Shown here one piece after another: positions 42,424 to 50,935 of a stretch of 64,000 nucleotides of DNA. A program made the position numbers and the translations under genes. Below the pieces are notes generated by a model. It ran no database searches, was not told the DNA's origin, and saw only the letters and a list, made by a program, of their open reading frames with translations. Position 1 is the first letter of the stretch. The number at the start of each line of letters is the position of its first letter. The stretch comes from Paenibacillus elgii NBRC 100335 (GTDB lineage: Bacteria > Bacillota > Bacilli > Paenibacillales > NBRC-103111), in contig NZ_BIMB01000009.1 of the NCBI RefSeq assembly GCF_004000865.1, positions 118,793-182,792 of the forward strand, read 5' to 3'.

Positions 42424-43359
42424 TTAAGGAATCATTTGTACCGATACGGTGTCAGGGCCGACGCTCAATTCTTTGATCGTTTTGTCGATGATGCTGAGCG
42501 CTTGGCTTTTCTCAAGCTTGTTTGCTTGGACGGTAACCTTCCATTTGTTGGAATCTTGTGTTACAACAGCCTGCGGGAAATCTTTCGTCAAGCTTTCTTC
42601 GAGATTCGTGACTTTGGCTTCCATATCTTCGATTTTCCGCAGCTCTTCCTGGGCTTTAACGGCAGCTTCGGCCGTTTGTTTCGGGTCCGCAATAATCGTT
42701 AGGAGCTGCTCAGCCTTCTTAGCCATCTCCTCGTTGCGCTTGAGCTGGAGGTTTACAAAATAGTCTTTCCCCGATTGGGCCTGCGCCTGTGCTTGCACTT
42801 GCTGCAGCACTTTGGCATCTGTTTCGTTTTTGGAGACCGGCTGAGCGGCGATCGACGACGTCTCCGCTCCCGTGCTGCTGGGTTTTTCGCCCTTGCCTGG
42901 CTTTTGCTCCGGTTTGCCTTCCGGCTTTTGTTCCGGCTTCATCTCAGGTTTCTGTTCGGGCTTCATTTCCGGTTTTTGCTCCGGCTTCATCTCGGGCTTT
43001 TGCTCGGGCTTCATTTCCGGTTTTTGCTCCGGCTTCACCTCAGGCTTTTGCTCTGGTTTAATCTCCGGCTTTTGCTCTGGTTTTATTTCTGGTTTTTGCT
43101 CCGGTTTCACCTCAGGCTTTTGTTCGGGCTTCACTTCCGGTTTTTGCCCAGGCTTTTGCTCGCCTCTCGGACCGGCGTTCGCATCTGTCGCTGTCGGATG
43201 CTTGGCATCCGTTTGTCCGGCGCTGATCGTCATTTCCTTCGGCGTCGTCCCCGTCACTTCCACATTGCCCACGTCTTCCGTAAACAAGTAGTAGGCGGAC
43301 AGCACCACCATCAAACTAAGCATGGATACAAGCCAAATGGTTTGTCTTTTCGAATTCAT
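42424..43359 (-). CDS. spoIIIAH: Stage III sporulation protein AH with octapeptide-repeat linker
   Basis: A 311-residue mother-cell protein whose YscJ-like extracellular domain binds forespore SpoIIQ to form the channel between the two cells. One N-terminal membrane segment (about 9-26) is followed by a low-complexity stretch of about eleven KPEQKPEx octapeptides (about 69-156), then the folded domain (about 185-311: [20 protein letters not shown] to the end). Bacillus SpoIIIAH is about 218 residues, so most of the extra length is the repeat. It is the last gene of the operon. Confidence 0.93.
   Translation of the reverse strand: MNSKRQTIWLVSMLSLMVVLSAYYLFTEDVGNVEVTGTTPKEMTISAGQTDAKHPTATDANAGPRGEQKPGQKPEVKPEQKPEVKPEQKPEIKPEQKPEIKPEQKPEVKPEQKPEMKPEQKPEMKPEQKPEMKPEQKPEMKPEQKPEGKPEQKPGKGEKPSSTGAETSSIAAQPVSKNETDAKVLQQVQAQAQAQSGKDYFVNLQLKRNEEMAKKAEQLLTIIADPKQTAEAAVKAQEELRKIEDMEAKVTNLEESLTKDFPQAVVTQDSNKWKVTVQANKLEKSQALSIIDKTIKELSVGPDTVSVQMIP
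42892..43155 (-). repeat. 24-bp tandem repeat within spoIIIAH
   Basis: About eleven imperfect 24-bp units, each encoding KPEQKPE plus V, I, M or G. Neighbouring units differ mainly at synonymous sites and at the eighth residue, which clusters as V/I in the first half and M in the second. This pattern is expected from stepwise unit duplication. Confidence 0.92.
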
Positions 43360-43422
43360 TGCATATCCTCCTTAACGTTTATCCTTGTTTAAATTGAATG
43401 TATCGCACCGGCCCCGTACAGC

Positions 43423-44055
43423 TTACTGCTTGCGGGGCTGGATCGATATCCGGTGGGCAGGAACGTCCAGCCCGCGTTCTACCGCTTCGGTAATCATTTT
43501 TTTCACCGTCAGATTTTCCGCGCCCTTGGCGACGACGAGTACGCCGCGGATTTTCGGCTTAATCGTCTTGACGACGAGCGGCTGCTTGCCGCCCGAAATC
43601 TCGTAAAGCACAACTTCGCCGTTACGGGTCACGTCGGTGATATGTCTCGTGGCCCCCTGCGGATCTTTCTCATTGGTAATTTGCTGCGTTTCCTTGGTGT
43701 TGCGCTCGACGTTCAGTTCCTCCGTCGATTCAATGGTCACCAGCACTTCCACTTCGCCAACTCCAACAATTTTCGTCAAAATGTCTCTGAGCTCGGTTTC
43801 ATACGCTTCCTCATAATCTTTGAATAGGCTTCGCTCTTTGCTTCCCTGACCGAAGGCCGGCTTGGTCTGATCGGGAGGAGACGCCCGTCCCGTGCCGATG
43901 GGATCCACCTCCTTCACGGTGATAAACGAGTTCAGAATCATAAGCGCGGCGCCTACGAGCCCGAGCAGCAGCACCCATCGAAACGTTTGCGCCCGCTTCG
44001 GACCGCCCGGGCCGCCGCCAAGCCACGATTGCATCCTTCTCCGTATCTCTCCCAT
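43423..44055 (-). CDS. spoIIIAG: Stage III sporulation protein AG
   Basis: A 210-residue protein with one membrane segment (WVLLLGLVGAALMILNSF, about 27-44), a spacer, and a soluble ring-building domain (LRDILTKIVGVGEVEVLVTI, then RGVLVVAKGAENLTVKKMIT). In Bacillus it assembles large rings in the intermembrane space as part of the SpoIIIA-SpoIIQ channel. The start at 44055 follows GGGGAGGTGATGCGG; earlier in-frame codons lack a ribosome site. It follows spoIIIAF by 5 bp. Confidence 0.9.
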   Translation of the reverse strand: MGEIRRRMQSWLGGGPGGPKRAQTFRWVLLLGLVGAALMILNSFITVKEVDPIGTGRASPPDQTKPAFGQGSKERSLFKDYEEAYETELRDILTKIVGVGEVEVLVTIESTEELNVERNTKETQQITNEKDPQGATRHITDVTRNGEVVLYEISGGKQPLVVKTIKPKIRGVLVVAKGAENLTVKKMITEAVERGLDVPAHRISIQPRKQ

Positions 44056-44060
44056 CCGCA

Positions 44061-44804
44061 TCACCTCCCCGCCGCCAGTTCCAGCCGGATTTGCTCTTCG
44101 CCCACCTGCCAATCCTGCTCCAACATCAGTAATATTTGCGTCTTTTTCTGCAACCATTCAGGCGATAGCTTATTTTCATCCGATTCCCTGCTGCTTATCC
44201 GGGAAACGGGCCTCGATTGCGGCTCTCCGATGCGGATGTCGACACCTGCAACGGGCTCCACCGGTTTGACCGGCTCGATTCCTGTACCCTGCCTTGAAGT
44301 CGTATCCGTAACGGACGTGGCCGGCGATTGCGGTTCCAAGGCGAGGGAGACGCTGCGGATGACAAGCTGGCCTTCGCTATCGGATGCCGTCTCCACCTGA
44401 ATGCTTCGCACTTTCACCCCAGCCTTCCGCTCGATGCTTCGCTTCATCAGATCGGCAGCCTGCGCCTCCACCAGCTTGCGCGATTGCTCCTGCTGCTTGG
44501 CTTTCAACGCTTCGGCCCGCTGCAGGGTAACAGGCAGCGATTCGACCTCTCCGCTTGCCCCGTCCGCCATCCGTTCCGGCCTCGCCGCTCCGCTTTTGAA
44601 CAGCGCGTCCTTGACCCGCTCATCCAATTGCGACCGTTGGCCAACCAGCGAGAAAAGCGGCTGCAGCAGCGTAAGCAGCAGGAATAGACCAATCACGGTT
44701 TTGACGTAGCGCTGCATCGACTGGTTCGGCAGCAGCAGGTCGACGAAGGTGGCGAGCAAGATGACCATGACGATCGACTTGAGCCACCCGCTCAGGAAGT
44801 CCAA
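44061..44804 (-). CDS. spoIIIAF: Stage III sporulation protein AF
   Basis: A 247-residue protein with two N-terminal membrane segments (about 8-28 and 36-54, the latter VKTVIGLFLLLTLLQPLFSL) and a soluble domain (RKAGVKVRSIQVETASDSEG) shaped like the ring-building motifs of type III secretion proteins. It is slightly longer than the Bacillus protein because of a linker rich in Thr, Pro and Val. It is part of the mother-cell side of the feeding-tube channel. Confidence 0.88.
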   Translation of the reverse strand: MDFLSGWLKSIVMVILLATFVDLLLPNQSMQRYVKTVIGLFLLLTLLQPLFSLVGQRSQLDERVKDALFKSGAARPERMADGASGEVESLPVTLQRAEALKAKQQEQSRKLVEAQAADLMKRSIERKAGVKVRSIQVETASDSEGQLVIRSVSLALEPQSPATSVTDTTSRQGTGIEPVKPVEPVAGVDIRIGEPQSRPVSRISSRESDENKLSPEWLQKKTQILLMLEQDWQVGEEQIRLELAAGR

Positions 44805-44833
44805 TCGTCATCCTCTCCTTCGCGGGGCGCGAT

Positions 44834-46081
44834 TCAGCGCATCATGACGGACACGTTGCCGGCGGCAATCACAATGGTGATCGCCAGGAAAAACATCAAC
44901 CCGACGACGGCGAGCGCCGCAAATACGAAAATTAAGCTTTTCCCAATCGTTTCCAGGCACGTAATCATCGGGTTATCTCCCAAGGGCTGCATCACCGCAG
45001 CCGACACATTATAGATGAAGGCAAGCGCCAATATTTTGAGCGCCGGGAAGGCGCAGAGCACCAGAAGAATGACAACCCCCGCCAGCCCTACCGCATTTTT
45101 CACCAGCAGCGAAGCACCGATCACGGTCTCCGAGGCGTCCGAGAACAACCTCCCGACCACCGGCACGAAGTTGCCGGCAATGTACTTGGCCGTTCGGATC
45201 GTCACCCCATCCGCCGCGGCGCTGCCGATGCCTTGTACCGAAACGACCCCCAAAAATACCGTGACGAAAACTCCAAGGCACCCGACACTGACATTCCGCA
45301 GCAAATTCGCAAGCTGAGTCACCTTGTATTTATCCGACAGCGAGCTGACAATATGCAGCACCGCCGAGAAAAACAGCAGCGGAAATACGATGAAGTAGAT
45401 TGCCGTCCCGACGGCGTGGATCATGAATACGATCAGCGGGTGCATGACGGTGACCGTCACCACGTTGCCCATGGAGGCGAGCAGCGTAAGCAGCAGCGGC
45501 ACGACGGCGATCATGAAGTGGATCATATCCGTGATCGCCGATTTCGCATAGCCGATCGCGACGCTGAAGCTGTTGACCGCCATAATCATCAGGACCAGAA
45601 ACGAAATGGCGTAGGCGATTTTGCTGACGTTATTTTTCTCGAAGGAGCTTTGCAGCGTTTCCAGCAGCATGCTGAACACGGTAAGAATGACGATGGAAAC
45701 AAGCAGCTTGCCATTATAGAGAAGCTCGTGAAACAAATATTTGAACAGTCCCGAGAAAACCGAGCCGAGGCCGAAATCCTTGGCTCCGAGCAGCAGCTCC
45801 ATGAAGCTCGGGGCCCGGCTGTCCGGAAAATATCCGCCGTACTGCCGGGTCAGCCGGCTCCAGAATTGCTCGACCTGATCGAGCGGCAGCCGCTGCGCTT
45901 GCTCCCGGATCAACTCTTCCGCCGGTACGGCGGCATATGCGGTGCCGCAGCAGCCCGCGCCTCCGTCCAGCAGGAGCGCCGTGAGGAACGCCACGCCTAG
46001 CAGCAGTCTAAGCCGGAGCGCGGTGCAGGCAGCCAATCTCCCGCACGAATGTCGTAACTCTTGCATCCAGCGCCGCCTCAT
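44834..46081 (-). CDS. spoIIIAE: Stage III sporulation protein AE
   Basis: A 415-residue polytopic membrane protein with an N-terminal signal-like segment (LRLRLLLGVAFLTALLLDGG, about 22-41), an extracellular stretch and about seven further hydrophobic segments. SpoIIIAE is the presumed core membrane component of the SpoIIIA complex. The start follows GGAGGCGAAGCG. It lies between spoIIIAD and spoIIIAF in the conserved order. Confidence 0.93.
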   Translation of the reverse strand: MRRRWMQELRHSCGRLAACTALRLRLLLGVAFLTALLLDGGAGCCGTAYAAVPAEELIREQAQRLPLDQVEQFWSRLTRQYGGYFPDSRAPSFMELLLGAKDFGLGSVFSGLFKYLFHELLYNGKLLVSIVILTVFSMLLETLQSSFEKNNVSKIAYAISFLVLMIMAVNSFSVAIGYAKSAITDMIHFMIAVVPLLLTLLASMGNVVTVTVMHPLIVFMIHAVGTAIYFIVFPLLFFSAVLHIVSSLSDKYKVTQLANLLRNVSVGCLGVFVTVFLGVVSVQGIGSAAADGVTIRTAKYIAGNFVPVVGRLFSDASETVIGASLLVKNAVGLAGVVILLVLCAFPALKILALAFIYNVSAAVMQPLGDNPMITCLETIGKSLIFVFAALAVVGLMFFLAITIVIAAGNVSVMMR

Positions 46082-46129
46082 CGCTTCGCCTCCACCCGCT
46101 TTTTCATGCCGAGCTGCCCATCTCCGGAG

Positions 46130-46519
46130 CTATGCGGGAAGCAGCTTGACGACCGTTTCGATGATGGCCGAGACGATCGGAATGGCCATCACCATAATGA
46201 GAACTTTGCCGGACAGCTCGATTTTGGAGGCGATCGCTTCCTGGCCGGCATCCCGGACGATCTGGGCGCCGAATTCGGCAATGTAGGCGATGCCGATAAT
46301 TTTCAGAATCGTTTTTAGAAAAATCAGGTTGATGTTCGCCTTGTTGGCCAGCTCCTCCAGCACTCCGATCACGGCGGTTATTTTGCCGATCAGAAACAGA
46401 AAGATCGTAATGCCGGTGAAGGCCGTCAGCAGGAAGGCGAACATCGGCTTTTGTTCCTTGATGATCAGCACCAGAACGGTCGTCACCAACCCGAGCCCTA
46501 CGATTTGAATGATTTCCAC
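46130..46519 (-). CDS. spoIIIAD: Stage III sporulation protein AD
   Basis: A 129-residue membrane protein with about four segments, including the conserved KTILKIIGIAYIAEFGAQIV and ASKIELSGKVLIMVMAIPIV. The GTG at 46519 (EIIQIVGLG) was chosen because AGGTGA stands just before it. It resembles membrane components of secretion systems and acts with SpoIIIAC in the complex. Confidence 0.93.
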   Translation of the reverse strand: MEIIQIVGLGLVTTVLVLIIKEQKPMFAFLLTAFTGITIFLFLIGKITAVIGVLEELANKANINLIFLKTILKIIGIAYIAEFGAQIVRDAGQEAIASKIELSGKVLIMVMAIPIVSAIIETVVKLLPA

Positions 46520-46534
46520 GGGCTTCACCTGCTT

Positions 46535-46738
46535 TTATTGGAAGAGAAAAATCGTCTTGATCTCTTTAAACAAGCTGTCCAGCAGCCGGACCACCATAAA
46601 CAGCACGACGACGAAGCCGATCACGGTGACCCAATGCGCCATATCTTCTTTGCCCATCTGCTTCAGCACGGTATGAATCATTGCGATAATGATGCCGATG
46701 CCGGCGATCTGGAATATCGCGTTTACGTCCACGTTCAT
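46535..46738 (-). CDS. spoIIIAC: Stage III sporulation protein AC
   Basis: A 67-residue protein with two membrane segments (IFQIAGIGIIIAMIHTVL and VTVIGFVVVLFMVVRLLD). It starts MNVDVNAIF behind GAGGTGCCGCCA. It is the third gene of the spoIIIA operon, small and highly conserved. Confidence 0.93.
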   Translation of the reverse strand: MNVDVNAIFQIAGIGIIIAMIHTVLKQMGKEDMAHWVTVIGFVVVLFMVVRLLDSLFKEIKTIFLFQ

Positions 46739-46772
46739 TGGCGGCACCTCACCCTTAAGCCTGGCTCTGCTT

Positions 46773-47291
46773 CTAATACATTAAAATGACGACTAACGCG
46801 CCCATCAGCAGGCCGAGGCTTTTCCACATCCGCTCGTACCGCTCCCGCTCGTCCCGCGCAATGTCCGCTTCCCCTTGCAAGCTGCTGACGGTGAGCCTCA
46901 GGTGCTTCACCTGGTCATCGCGGTCCGTCAGCCCCAGTGTAGAGCCAAGCTGTAGCAAAATGTCCCGCTCCGCCGCTTTCATCGATGTCGTTTTCCATCC
47001 CCGGCTTACCGCCTGTTCCCAGACGGCCTGTACGGAACGGCCGCCGGGCTTGCCGAGTTCCTCCGCTGCGGCCGCAAACAAAGCGCCCGCCGGGGAGTCA
47101 TCCGCTCTTGCGGCGCGCCGGAGCGCGTCCGGCAGCGGTGTGAAGCCGTAGACGATTTCCGTTTCGAGCCGCTGCAGCATGCGGATCAGATCGGCGATTT
47201 GCCTCGGTCGGCGCGACAATTGGGAAGCTTGGTAAAAGCCAAACAGCGTGCCTGCCAGCAAAATCAGCATGGCGCCAAGCAGCTTCAGCAT
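46773..47291 (-). CDS. spoIIIAB: Stage III sporulation protein AB
   Basis: A 172-residue protein with a membrane segment at each end (about 1-20 and 154-172) and a helical soluble middle (LIRMLQRLETEIVYGFTPLP, then GSTLGLTDRDDQVKHLRLTV). The fold resembles GspF-like secretion components. It follows spoIIIAA by about 40 bp. Confidence 0.92.
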   Translation of the reverse strand: MLKLLGAMLILLAGTLFGFYQASQLSRRPRQIADLIRMLQRLETEIVYGFTPLPDALRRAARADDSPAGALFAAAAEELGKPGGRSVQAVWEQAVSRGWKTTSMKAAERDILLQLGSTLGLTDRDDQVKHLRLTVSSLQGEADIARDERERYERMWKSLGLLMGALVVILMY

Positions 47292-47331
47292 GCGGGCTCC
47301 TCATCCTCATCCTCTTCACGGGTTCGTTTCA

Positions 47332-48318
47332 TCAGGTCAGCCCCCCTCTCCATGCGAGTTTGTCGTCCAGCCGTTTGCCCTGCTTATCACAGACGGCCGT
47401 TTCCGGGCCCGCTCCCGGCGGTCTGGCCAGTACAACAAAGCGGTCGAACACGCCGTCTTCGAGCAGCTCGCGCAGGATCGGACGGCGCCTGAGCTCCGCG
47501 GCGTCCCGGCCGTGGGCCGTAGCGATGACGCCGACGCCTGCGTGCAGCGCTTCGTGAATCGCAAGCGCGTCCTCGGCCCGGCCGATCTCATCGGCAATCA
47601 GCACCTCCGGCGACATGGAGCGGATCATCATCATCATGCCTTCCGCCTTCGGGCAGCCGTCCAGCACGTCCGTCCGGTACCCGACATCGAAGCGGGGCAC
47701 CCCTTTGACGCAAGCGGCAATCTCGGACCGTTCGTCGACGATACCGATCTTGAAGGACCGGCGTAAGCCGTTGTCCGCTCCTCCCGTGCCCAGCAATCGG
47801 GCCAGATCGCGGACCAGCGTCGTCTTCCCCTGCTGCGGAGGCGAGACGATCAGCGTACGGTACACCCGCTCGCCGCCCGGCTCGAGCAGATAGGGAAGGA
47901 CCGGCTTGGCGGCATTTTTCCATTCCCGCGCCAGCCGGACATTGAAGCCGCTGACATCCTTGATGTACTTTACTTTTCCCTGCTCCAGGACGGTTCGTCC
48001 GGCGAGGCCGATCCGGTGTCCGCCGGAAACGGTAATGAATCCCCGCTTCAGCTCCTCCTCGAACGTGTACATCGAATGCTGCGTCAGCTGCTCCAGCAGC
48101 TCCGCACAGTCCCGGCGCGTCGGCCGGTAGGCTTGCCCGGGATCGGCGCATAAGCCGCCCTTGTCCGATACGAAGCCGCAGCCCGAGGCCCAGACGACTT
48201 CCAGAGGCCTCTCTTCGCGAATCCGGATTTCTTGCAGCTCGGCGGCAATGCGGGTTGGTAGAGTTGCTAGGATCTGCTGCATATCGGCAGAGAAGAACGG
48301 CAGCAGCGACTGGATCAT
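47332..48318 (-). CDS. spoIIIAA: Stage III sporulation protein AA (ATPase)
   Basis: A 328-residue cytoplasmic AAA-type ATPase related to secretion ATPases. Walker A PPQQGKTT lies at about 160-167, and the Walker B-like stretch VLIADEIGRAEDALA at about 240. It powers the SpoIIIA channel that sustains forespore gene expression after engulfment. The start MIQSLLPFF follows GGGAGGGATAGCC. It is the first gene of the eight-gene operon, directly behind a sigma-E promoter. Confidence 0.95.
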   Translation of the reverse strand: MIQSLLPFFSADMQQILATLPTRIAAELQEIRIREERPLEVVWASGCGFVSDKGGLCADPGQAYRPTRRDCAELLEQLTQHSMYTFEEELKRGFITVSGGHRIGLAGRTVLEQGKVKYIKDVSGFNVRLAREWKNAAKPVLPYLLEPGGERVYRTLIVSPPQQGKTTLVRDLARLLGTGGADNGLRRSFKIGIVDERSEIAACVKGVPRFDVGYRTDVLDGCPKAEGMMMMIRSMSPEVLIADEIGRAEDALAIHEALHAGVGVIATAHGRDAAELRRRPILRELLEDGVFDRFVVLARPPGAGPETAVCDKQGKRLDDKLAWRGGLT

Positions 48319-48354
48319 GGCTATCCCTCCCAAGCTGTCCATCTTTTACAATCA

Positions 48355-48383
48355 TATGTATGATGCAATCTACTGAACTATGA
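48355..48383 (-). promoter_or_regulatory. Sigma-E promoter of the spoIIIA operon
   Basis: On the minus strand, TCATAGTT (48376-48383) and CATACATA (48355-48362) are separated by 13 bp. This is an excellent match to sigma-E promoters and lies about 40 bp before spoIIIAA. Confidence 0.75.
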
Positions 48384-48387
48384 CCGA

Positions 48388-48660
48388 TTACTTTTTTAAG
48401 ATTCCAATAAAAATACAGCTTACGCCGACAAGCACCCATAGCATTTTGCCCGCCGACAGCTTATCCGCCATCCCCACGAGTCCGATCGTCGTTGTCGTAA
48501 GCAGCACGAAAGGTCCGACCAGCGCTAACCCCGAATTGACCAGAAGCGCTTTTTCAATCTGGTTATAGCGCAGCATCAGCAGCCCCGCCATAATCTCGAT
48601 GCTCCCCGAGAAGATTCGGATCAGCGCCATACTGAGGACGATTTTATTAATGACCGACAT
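48388..48660 (-). CDS. yqhV: YqhV-like (DUF2619) membrane protein
   Basis: A 90-residue protein with three membrane segments, MSVINKIVLSMALIRIFSGS onward. The family is of unknown function. In Bacillus yqhV is located immediately upstream of spoIIIAA, as here, and is probably mother-cell expressed. Divergent from comA. Confidence 0.85.
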   Translation of the reverse strand: MSVINKIVLSMALIRIFSGSIEIMAGLLMLRYNQIEKALLVNSGLALVGPFVLLTTTTIGLVGMADKLSAGKMLWVLVGVSCIFIGILKK

Positions 48661-48798
48661 GCGTTTCCCCCCTTCGCATTTCCTTATGTCATGTTATGCG
48701 GGCTCGTCTTATTTTAGGCTTGCGGGGCACACCATTCGCCCAAAATGCATATGATGACACCGTAATTCAACTTTAACGTTACTGCGAGGCGATACAAG

Positions 48799-49638
48799 AT
48801 GGAGGTTACATCAGCGCTGCAGTGGAACACCCTGCTCAGCGATCCGACCGGGCGTCGTACGGAGAAGCCGCGAGCCTTAGGCAAAACGATGGTGATCGAC
48901 AAAGGCCTTGGGCTTCATGCGCTTGAGGATTTGCTTCAGACGGCAGGCGTCTATATCGACATGCTGAAAATCGGATTCGGCACCTCGCCGCTTTATAGGA
49001 CGGAGTTGCTTAAGCGAAAAATCGATATGGCCAAAGCCCACGACATTATCGTCTATCCCGGAGGCACGTTTCTGGAGGTGGCGATCCGGCAGGATGCGGT
49101 CGAACATTATTTTGATATGGCAGCTTACATGGGCTTCAACGGCGTGGAAGTGTCGGACGGTACCATCGAGGTGCCCCGGAGTCTGCGCAGCGAGTTGATC
49201 TCCCGAGGCGTGGAAGCAGGGCTCACCGTTATTACCGAATACGGGAAAAAAGGATGGGGCTCCACGATCGAATTGGACGATTTGATTGAGACGGTGGTTG
49301 TGGATACCGGGCTTGGCGCCGCGCTTGTCACGATCGAAGGCCGGGAATCCGGTAAAGGCGTCGGCATCTACGACGCTCAAGGCGCTTGCAAGGATAAGGA
49401 GATCGTGCAGGTGCTGAGCCAGGTGCCCAGTCCGGGCGTTCTGCTCTGGGAAGCGCCACAAAAGGAGCAGCAGGTACATCTGATGCAAATGCTGGGAGCC
49501 GACGTGCATCTGGGCAACGTTGCTCCTTCGGACGTCATCTCGCTCGAAGCGCTCCGTCGGGGGCTCCGGTCGGATACGATGCTTTCCGAAGGGCTGCAAT
49601 CCGCTGCCGTCGGCCATTCGTGGGATTGGCAAATTTGA
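48799..49638 (+). CDS. comA: Phosphosulfolactate synthase (ComA)
   Basis: A 279-residue TIM-barrel enzyme that adds sulfite to phosphoenolpyruvate to give 3-phosphosulfolactate. Visible signatures are MVIDKGLGLHALEDLLQTAG, YIDMLKIGFGTSPLY, YPGGTFLEVAI, GFNGVEVSDGTIEVP and WEAPQKEQQVHLMQMLGADV. The start follows GAGGCGATACAAG. It is paired with comB 21 bp downstream. In methanogens this leads to coenzyme M; in Bacillus the product sulfolactate accumulates in spores, the likelier role beside spoIIIA. Confidence 0.9.
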   Translation: MEVTSALQWNTLLSDPTGRRTEKPRALGKTMVIDKGLGLHALEDLLQTAGVYIDMLKIGFGTSPLYRTELLKRKIDMAKAHDIIVYPGGTFLEVAIRQDAVEHYFDMAAYMGFNGVEVSDGTIEVPRSLRSELISRGVEAGLTVITEYGKKGWGSTIELDDLIETVVVDTGLGAALVTIEGRESGKGVGIYDAQGACKDKEIVQVLSQVPSPGVLLWEAPQKEQQVHLMQMLGADVHLGNVAPSDVISLEALRRGLRSDTMLSEGLQSAAVGHSWDWQI

Positions 49639-49659
49639 AGCGGGGGAGGTCCGGTTTCC

Positions 49660-50409
49660 ATGAATATTCAAGTAATCGCGTGCATTAACGAAGCGAGGTC
49701 CGACGATCTTCAGCACAAAACCGTTATCGTCATCGATGTGCTTCGTGCAACCTCCACGATGCTGACAGCGCTTGCCGGAGGATGCCGGACTCTTGTCCCG
49801 GTCGAAACGGTGAGCCAGGCGAAAAGCTTGCAGAGCCCGGGGACTTTGCTCGGGGGCGAACGCTCATGCAAAAAAATTCCCGGCTTCGATTTCGGCAATT
49901 CCCCGCTCGAGTATACGCCTGAAGCCGTGTCCGGAAAAACGTTAATCATGACGACGACAAACGGCACCCGGGCGATTCATAAGGCCAGGAAGGCGGATCA
50001 CGTGCTGATCGGCGCTTTCCTGAACGCCGGGGCCTGCGCCCGCAAGGCGGCCTCGCTGGACCAGGAAATCGTGCTGGTCTGCTCGGGAGCCCAGGACGTG
50101 TTCTCGCTGGAAGACGGCCTATGCGCCGGTCTGCTTGTGCACGAGTTGCTCCAGTTGTCCGGCTGCGATCCGGACAGTCCGGCGGCCGCACAGGCGGTCG
50201 GCGATTTTGGCCTGGCTATGCTCCATGCCTACCGGCAAGTACAGGACCGTCTGACCGAAATCCTGCTCTCCTGCGCAGGCGGACGACGGCTGATCAAGCT
50301 CGGCTTCCGTGACGATGTGACGTACTGCGCGCAAATCGACCTCTTGCCCTTGGCCCCTGTCGTGCGTGCCGGAAAGCTGGAGCCGGAACACGCCTCCTCC
50401 TCGCTCTAG
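49660..50409 (+). CDS. comB: 2-phosphosulfolactate phosphatase (ComB)
   Basis: A 249-residue Mg-dependent phosphatase that converts phosphosulfolactate to sulfolactate. Characteristic segments are VIVIDVLRATSTMLTALAGG, TLLGGERSCKKIPGFDFGNS, TTTNGTRAIHKA and VCSGAQDVFSLEDGLCAGLL. It directly follows comA on the same strand and completes the two-step branch. No sulfolactate dehydrogenase gene is adjacent. Ends with a Ser-rich tail. Confidence 0.92.
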   Translation: MNIQVIACINEARSDDLQHKTVIVIDVLRATSTMLTALAGGCRTLVPVETVSQAKSLQSPGTLLGGERSCKKIPGFDFGNSPLEYTPEAVSGKTLIMTTTNGTRAIHKARKADHVLIGAFLNAGACARKAASLDQEIVLVCSGAQDVFSLEDGLCAGLLVHELLQLSGCDPDSPAAAQAVGDFGLAMLHAYRQVQDRLTEILLSCAGGRRLIKLGFRDDVTYCAQIDLLPLAPVVRAGKLEPEHASSSL

Positions 50410-50469
50410 TTCTAAACCAAGCCCTCGTTCATACACTGGAAAAGAAACCAATGGACAAGGGGCCTGACC

Positions 50470-50934
50470 ATGAACGGAGACATTTTGCTGGTAGCGCTGA
50501 TTATCATCGGTCTGATCGGTCGCTCCCATATTATTACAACCGCGGCGTGCGTGCTGTTGATTATTAAGCTCATCAGTTTGGAACGATATTTGCCTACCAT
50601 CGAACGGAGAGGGCTGGAGCTCGGACTGTTGTTTTTGACGATGGGGGTATTGGTTCCGTTCGCCAGCGAACGGATTTCCATTAAAGACGTGACGTCGATG
50701 TTCACTACTTGGCCGGGGATCTTGGCCTTGGTCGGGGGCGCAATCGCAACGTACATGAACGGTAAAGGCTTGGAGTTATTAAAAATAGACCCACAATTGA
50801 TTGTGGGTCTTGTCATTGGCTCCATTTTCGGGATTATTTTCTTGAAAGGCATTCCGGTCGGGCCGTTGATGGCCGCCGGAATTACTGCTTTTCTGTTCAA
50901 GCTGTTTACGTTTGTCTTCGATAAGCTGCGTTAG
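50470..50934 (+). CDS. DUF441 family membrane protein
   Basis: A 154-residue polytopic protein with about four membrane segments (for example [20 protein letters not shown] and [20 protein letters not shown]). It belongs to DUF441 (YtwI-like), function unknown. It starts behind AAGGGGCCTGACC. Its coding sequence contains a strong 24-bp hairpin (50787-50810). It converges with the aspartokinase gene, leaving one base between their stop codons. Confidence 0.88.
   Translation: MNGDILLVALIIIGLIGRSHIITTAACVLLIIKLISLERYLPTIERRGLELGLLFLTMGVLVPFASERISIKDVTSMFTTWPGILALVGGAIATYMNGKGLELLKIDPQLIVGLVIGSIFGIIFLKGIPVGPLMAAGITAFLFKLFTFVFDKLR
50787..50810. other. Perfect 11-bp-arm hairpin inside DUF441 gene
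   Basis: AGACCCACAAT, loop TG and ATTGTGGGTCT form a perfect palindrome in the middle of the coding region, encoding part of [11 protein letters not shown]. No T run follows, so it is not a standard terminator. Confidence 0.7.
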
Positions 50935-50935
50935 C

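Noticed and set aside
42892..43155. Regular short repeats resembling a CRISPR array
   Set aside because: The 24-bp units abut without unique spacers and are in frame within spoIIIAH, so this is a coding tandem repeat.
42775..43392. Open plus-strand frames encoding Gly/Phe/Cys/Leu-rich repeats opposite spoIIIAH
   Set aside because: They are mirror images of the KPEQKPEx repeat; the repeat DNA has no stops in several frames. No ribosome site or domain supports them.
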